The notes below the pieces were generated by a model that worked only from the letters and a program-made list of their open reading frames with translations, was not told where the DNA came from and did not search any database. Source: AP-15 sp045802495 (GTDB taxonomy: Bacteria > Pseudomonadota > Alphaproteobacteria > ATCC43930 > CGMCC-115725). Taken from it: 7,878 bases of DNA. Position numbers and translations under genes: made by a program. Positions 4,913-7,878 of this stretch are shown in pieces (position 1 is the first letter of the stretch; every line of letters begins with the position of its first letter). Location: contig JBJMQW010000477.1 of assembly GCA_045802495.1 (NCBI GenBank), positions 1-7,878 of the forward strand, read 5' to 3'.

Positions 4913-5755
4913 TCAGCCTATTGCAAATGGCCAATTATAGATTTGCTGGAGGGTGCCGCCCATCAGCGCCGAGCGTTCGCCTTCCGACAGGCGGTCGCAG
5001 ACGCGAAACGCGTCGACCCCTTGCTGGTAGGTCAGCATGCCGACGGCCCGAGTCCAATCGGTACCCCACATACAGCGATGGAAGCCAAAGGCGTCGAACA
5101 CGCGGGCGAGCGGGTCCCAGATGTCTTTGTAAGGGAACGGTTGGTGAGACAATGTGCAGGCCCCGCTGACTTTCACCGCCACGTTGTCTTGGGTCGCCAA
5201 GGCAAGCAATTTCGGCAGATCTGCGAAGGGCTCCGCGGGCGGCGGCGGTTCGTGCGGCTGAGCCAGGCCCAAATGGTCGATTACCAGGCGTGTATTCGGA
5301 TTTCGCGCCGCAAGCTGTCTCGCCTGATCCAGGCGACCCGTACACGCTACATTGACCGGCAGCGAGTGTTGGGCCGCGGTGACTAGAACACGGTTGATGG
5401 CAGGGTCGGCCGGGTCAGTCGATGCATTGTCTCTTAGGAAGATCCGGATGCCTACCGTGCCGTTCGTCGAAGCCCAGTCGGCAATCGTATCGACCACAGC
5501 CGGATCGTTCGAGTCGACCGGTTTGACCAGCCTGAACCGGCCAGGGTGAGCCGCAAAGACCTCGAGAGCGTAGCTGGCATCGTAACGGTACATGCTGAAC
5601 GGCGACACGAGTATCGCGCCGTCGACGCCGACCTCATCCATCGCGGCAACCATCTGGTGACCGGTTACCTCCGATGGTCCAAAGAGAGTGCCGATCCAGG
5701 GACGGCCGGGGTGATTGCGTTCATAGGCGTGAACCTGGGCATCCAATATCGCCAT
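4913..5755 (-). CDS. Amidohydrolase-2 family TIM-barrel hydrolase, LigI-like
   Basis: The 280-residue product fits the amidohydrolase-2 family (metal-dependent hydrolase fold; includes 2-pyrone-4,6-dicarboxylate lactonase LigI and ring-acid decarboxylases). Visible barrel motifs in order: MAILDAQVHAYERNHPGRPW at the N-terminus with D5 and H9, VDGAILVSPFSMYRYD (44-59), FRLVKPVD (74-81), GTVGIRIFLRD (99-109), LPVNVACTG (132-140), TRLVIDHLGLAQP (155-167, H161), VAVKVSGA (192-199, K195) and MWGTDWTRA (229-237, D233). The first metal motif reads DAQVH instead of the classical HxH, as in many LigI-like members, so a metal-free or single-metal mechanism is possible. It should hydrolyse a lactone or similar bond, or decarboxylate an acid, in the cytoplasm; the substrate is unknown. 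The start at 5755 is chosen for GGAGGA 4 nt before the ATG, over a GTG at 5767. It follows the ThDP enzyme gene by 33 nt. Confidence 0.85.
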   Translation of the reverse strand: MAILDAQVHAYERNHPGRPWIGTLFGPSEVTGHQMVAAMDEVGVDGAILVSPFSMYRYDASYALEVFAAHPGRFRLVKPVDSNDPAVVDTIADWASTNGTVGIRIFLRDNASTDPADPAINRVLVTAAQHSLPVNVACTGRLDQARQLAARNPNTRLVIDHLGLAQPHEPPPPAEPFADLPKLLALATQDNVAVKVSGACTLSHQPFPYKDIWDPLARVFDAFGFHRCMWGTDWTRAVGMLTYQQGVDAFRVCDRLSEGERSALMGGTLQQIYNWPFAIG

Positions 5756-5759
5756 GACG

Positions 5760-5765
5760 TCCTCC
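5760..5765 (-). promoter_or_regulatory. Ribosome-binding site deciding the amidohydrolase start
   Basis: GGAGGA on the minus strand ends 4 nt before the ATG at 5755-5753. It overlaps the GTG at 5767-5765 that would otherwise give a start four codons earlier. Confidence 0.65.
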
Positions 5766-5788
5766 ACGAAACCGAGTGTAGCCGGCCT

Positions 5789-7459
5789 TTATGCTTCACC
5801 GTAATGGACCCGACGGAAATTGCGCGACGGGATCAGGTCGTCGACATGCACGTCCCATAGAGTGGCGCCATCCTGCGCCTGGTGCTCGCGGAACAGTCCT
5901 TGAAACTGGCCCAGGCTCGTCACCTTGGCGCCGTTGAGACCGAACCCGCGGGCTATCTGGGCGAGGTCTCCGCGGCCGTGGGTCGCGTGCATGGGATCGA
6001 CGCCATGGGCCCGGAATTTATGCGTTTCGGCCCCATAGCCGCCGTCATTGATGATGCAGATCAACAGTTTGATGGCGTGACGGCGCACGGTCTCCAGTTC
6101 CTGGATGTGCTGATAAAGGCTGCCGTCGCCGTCAATCAGCATGACCCTGCCGTTATTGCGCGCCGTAGCGACGCCAATCGCCGCAGGAAGACCTGAGCCG
6201 ATCGCGCCGAAATCGATCGGGATGTGATATTTGCCGGCGGGACGCCCGCGCAGGTGAGTCATCGCAAAACTGAAGCAATGGCCGCCGGCGACAATGATGT
6301 CCCAGTCCTTTGGCACTGCGGCATCCAACTCTTTGACGACCGGCCGTGGATCGAGCGTGCCGGGAGTGGGCGTATAGGGCTTGGGGTCGGGGTTCTCGGC
6401 GGTCGTCGCTATCTTCGCGGCGATCTCGTTGCTGCGCCAGCCGCGCCGAACGACCCCTCTTTCTTTAAGGCGGCCGACAATCGCCTCGGCAGCCGCCTTC
6501 GCGTCTGCCTGAACATGGAGATCGGCGGTTCGCAGCCCTTGCCAAAGCCCGCGCGGCTGGGTGTCGATGCGGACCACCTTGGCGTTGGGGAAAAGATAGC
6601 CGCCTTCGGTCGTGTAGTGGCCGAGCCCGGCTCCGGCGGCGATCACCAGATCGCTTTCGGCAAACAGCTCGCGGCCGAAATCGGTGGCGAAGGTGCCGGC
6701 GATATCGAGGGCAAACGGGTTGCCGTCGAACAACCCCTTGCCGAGCAACGTCGTCGCGAGCAGCGCACCCGACTCTTGCGCCAAGGATTCGAGCGCGCCC
6801 TTGGCGCCCGACCACATCGCGCCGCGCCCGCCGAGCACTATCGGCCGTTCGGCTTCGGCCACCATCGCGACGATTTCCTCAACCACCGCCGGGTCTGGCC
6901 GCAACATCTGCGCGCGCGGCATCAGGTCGGTGGACGGCGTGTAATCCGGCAAATAAGGAAACTCTTCCGTTTGGAGGTCGAGCGGGACGCTGAGCACCAC
7001 TGGCTTGCGCTCGGCGCGGGCAACGTAGAACGCTTCGCGCACGCAATCGAGCGCCCGGTCGATCGTGCGGATCGGTACAAAATGCGCACCGGTGGCCAAT
7101 GCCAGCGGCGCCTGATCGACTGACTGAATGTACCAGGAGGCGCCGATCGGCGCGTCGCCGGCGAACACCACAACGGGCGCGTTGCCGCGCGCCGCCATCG
7201 CCAGAGCTGTCATGATCTGAGTATAGCCCGGGCCGCACGTCACCGAGCCGACCCCAACCTTGCCGGTCGCGCGGGCATAAGCATCCGCCATCGCGACGCA
7301 GCAGTGCTCGTGACGGGCATGGATCAGTCTGACCTTTTGGTTGTCCGCCATCGAGGCCGACCAATACATGTTGGCGTCGCCCATCAGCGTGAAGAGCGTG
7401 TCGACCCCTTCGGCCGCAAAGGCCTGCGCCAAGACGTCCGAAACCTGATTGTCGCTCAT
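5789..7459 (-). CDS. Thiamine-diphosphate-dependent enzyme (acetolactate synthase/benzoylformate decarboxylase-like)
   Basis: The 556-residue product has the three-domain layout of this superfamily. The N-terminal pyrimidine-binding domain (about 1-170) holds VLAQAFAAEGVDTLFTLMGD and the catalytic glutamate in HARHEHCCVAMADAYARATG (E51), then VTCGPGYTQIMTALAMA and PVVVFAGDAP. The middle domain (about 190-330) has RPIVLGGRGAMWSGAKGALE and DLVIAAGAGLG. The C-terminal pyrophosphate domain (about 370-556) has DFGAIGSGLPAAIG and the ThDP motif GDGS at 444-447 with N471 (CIINDGGYG), 24 residues after GDG. The second Asn of the usual NN is Asp. Enzymes of this class decarboxylate or join 2-oxo acids; the substrate cannot be named, and a biosynthetic acetolactate synthase is not implied since no small-subunit gene is present. 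The start at 7459 gives a clean N-terminus and overlaps the CoxG stop by ATGA; the frame is open further upstream to 7516, inside the CoxG gene. A GAGAG sequence precedes it. Confidence 0.9.
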   Translation of the reverse strand: MSDNQVSDVLAQAFAAEGVDTLFTLMGDANMYWSASMADNQKVRLIHARHEHCCVAMADAYARATGKVGVGSVTCGPGYTQIMTALAMAARGNAPVVVFAGDAPIGASWYIQSVDQAPLALATGAHFVPIRTIDRALDCVREAFYVARAERKPVVLSVPLDLQTEEFPYLPDYTPSTDLMPRAQMLRPDPAVVEEIVAMVAEAERPIVLGGRGAMWSGAKGALESLAQESGALLATTLLGKGLFDGNPFALDIAGTFATDFGRELFAESDLVIAAGAGLGHYTTEGGYLFPNAKVVRIDTQPRGLWQGLRTADLHVQADAKAAAEAIVGRLKERGVVRRGWRSNEIAAKIATTAENPDPKPYTPTPGTLDPRPVVKELDAAVPKDWDIIVAGGHCFSFAMTHLRGRPAGKYHIPIDFGAIGSGLPAAIGVATARNNGRVMLIDGDGSLYQHIQELETVRRHAIKLLICIINDGGYGAETHKFRAHGVDPMHATHGRGDLAQIARGFGLNGAKVTSLGQFQGLFREHQAQDGATLWDVHVDDLIPSRNFRRVHYGEA

Positions 7460-7878
7460 TGTGCGTCTCTCTTTCCGAAAAAGGCCTGTCGTAGCCACAG
7501 AATAAAGGCGCGCCATAAAAGCTTGCCGCCCTTGAGCTCCGCCGCGGGCGCGGCTCTAACTTGCCCCTCTGTCGGTTGCGACGCAGCCCACTCCCTCTCC
7601 ACGCTTGCGGGCGGAGCATTGGGGTCAGGGGTTGAAGGCCGCGCCTCCTCAGTCATCAGCTTTGCGACATTCTCGGCAAACTCGGCGAGGATCGCACGAG
7701 CAAGGTGCACCCCGCCGGTATTTGCAAAGGTTTCGAGCGGGCCGGTAACGTTGAATTGGCCTTCCACCTTCAACAAGGTCGTATCATGGCCACTGGCCTC
7801 GACAGTCCCCGAGGCGTTCGCCCGCGAAGCGCCGCGTCCGTCGATCCCGCGCCCTTGGATCGTGCAGCGTCGGGCGGA
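7456..7878 (-). CDS. CoxG-like SRPBCC-domain protein, C-terminal 140 residues
   Basis: The frame enters from the right edge without a start, so the N-terminus lies outside. The visible part carries the second half of the CoxG domain: IQGRGIDGRGASRANASGTV, EASGHDTTLKVEGQFNVTGPLE and the closing helix VHLARAILAEFAENVAKLM, where CoxG proteins carry their VTGPLA-like strand and the long C-terminal helix. A linker of about 40 residues rich in Pro, Ala and Glu follows, then a hydrophobic end, LLWRAFILWLRQAFFGKRDAQ, that could lie on or in the membrane. CoxG is known from aerobic CO dehydrogenase clusters, where it helps tether the enzyme to the membrane, but related proteins occur elsewhere; none of the dehydrogenase subunits is in this window. 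The stop overlaps the ThDP enzyme start by 4 nt, implying coupled translation. Confidence 0.8.
   Translation of the reverse strand, partial: SARRCTIQGRGIDGRGASRANASGTVEASGHDTTLLKVEGQFNVTGPLETFANTGGVHLARAILAEFAENVAKLMTEEARPSTPDPNAPPASVEREWAASQPTEGQVRAAPAAELKGGKLLWRAFILWLRQAFFGKRDAQ

Noticed and set aside
4752..4934. Minus-strand small frame of 60 residues in the gap before the VOC gene
   Set aside because: It starts with TTG, overlaps the end of the amidohydrolase and the start of the VOC gene, and has no ribosome-binding site or recognisable pattern.
6224..7123. Plus-strand open frame of 299 residues
   Set aside because: It lies wholly antisense to the ThDP enzyme gene, whose motifs are intact; the product is Gly/Arg/Ala-rich with no domain and no ribosome-binding site.

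Overview
The window looks like chromosomal DNA from a high-GC alphaproteobacterium, probably of the Bradyrhizobium/Hyphomicrobiales type. This rests on the strong G/C preference at third codon positions, the kinds of protein present and the tight small operons; the taxon is an inference, not something the sequence proves. I see no tRNA, rRNA, CRISPR array or intact insertion sequence.

Left part (1-2201). A gene starts on the minus strand at 97 and runs off the left edge. Facing away from it on the plus strand is a periplasmic solute-binding protein of the iron(III)/polyamine-type ABC family. Its mature part (from about 276) is intact, but its signal-peptide region cannot be read in one frame. 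A minus-strand NTF2/SnoaL-like small protein (1330-1830) converges on it. Upstream of that gene lie a 40-nt structured hairpin and about 370 bases with no gene.

Right part (2202-7878) is one minus-strand gene cassette, in order of transcription: a CoxG-like SRPBCC protein (5' end outside the window), a thiamine-diphosphate (ThDP) enzyme, a LigI/amidohydrolase-2-like hydrolase, a vicinal-oxygen-chelate (VOC, glyoxalase/dioxygenase-fold) protein, a glutathione S-transferase-like protein and an EamA/DMT-type ten-helix transporter. The first pair overlaps by ATGA, VOC and GST are 4 nt apart, and GST and transporter 29 nt apart. The largest gap, 157 nt before the VOC gene, could hold an internal promoter. 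Directly after the transporter stop lies a decayed fragment of a second amidohydrolase, recognisable by comparison with the intact copy. It is broken by an exact 13-bp tandem duplication and an apparent extra G.

Together the cassette resembles a small catabolic or detoxification module: a ThDP lyase/decarboxylase, a lactonase-like hydrolase, a VOC enzyme, a glutathione-dependent enzyme and a membrane transporter, preceded by a CoxG-like protein that may associate with the membrane. I cannot name the substrate. The solute-binding protein nearby may serve uptake, but no permease or ATPase gene is present in the window.
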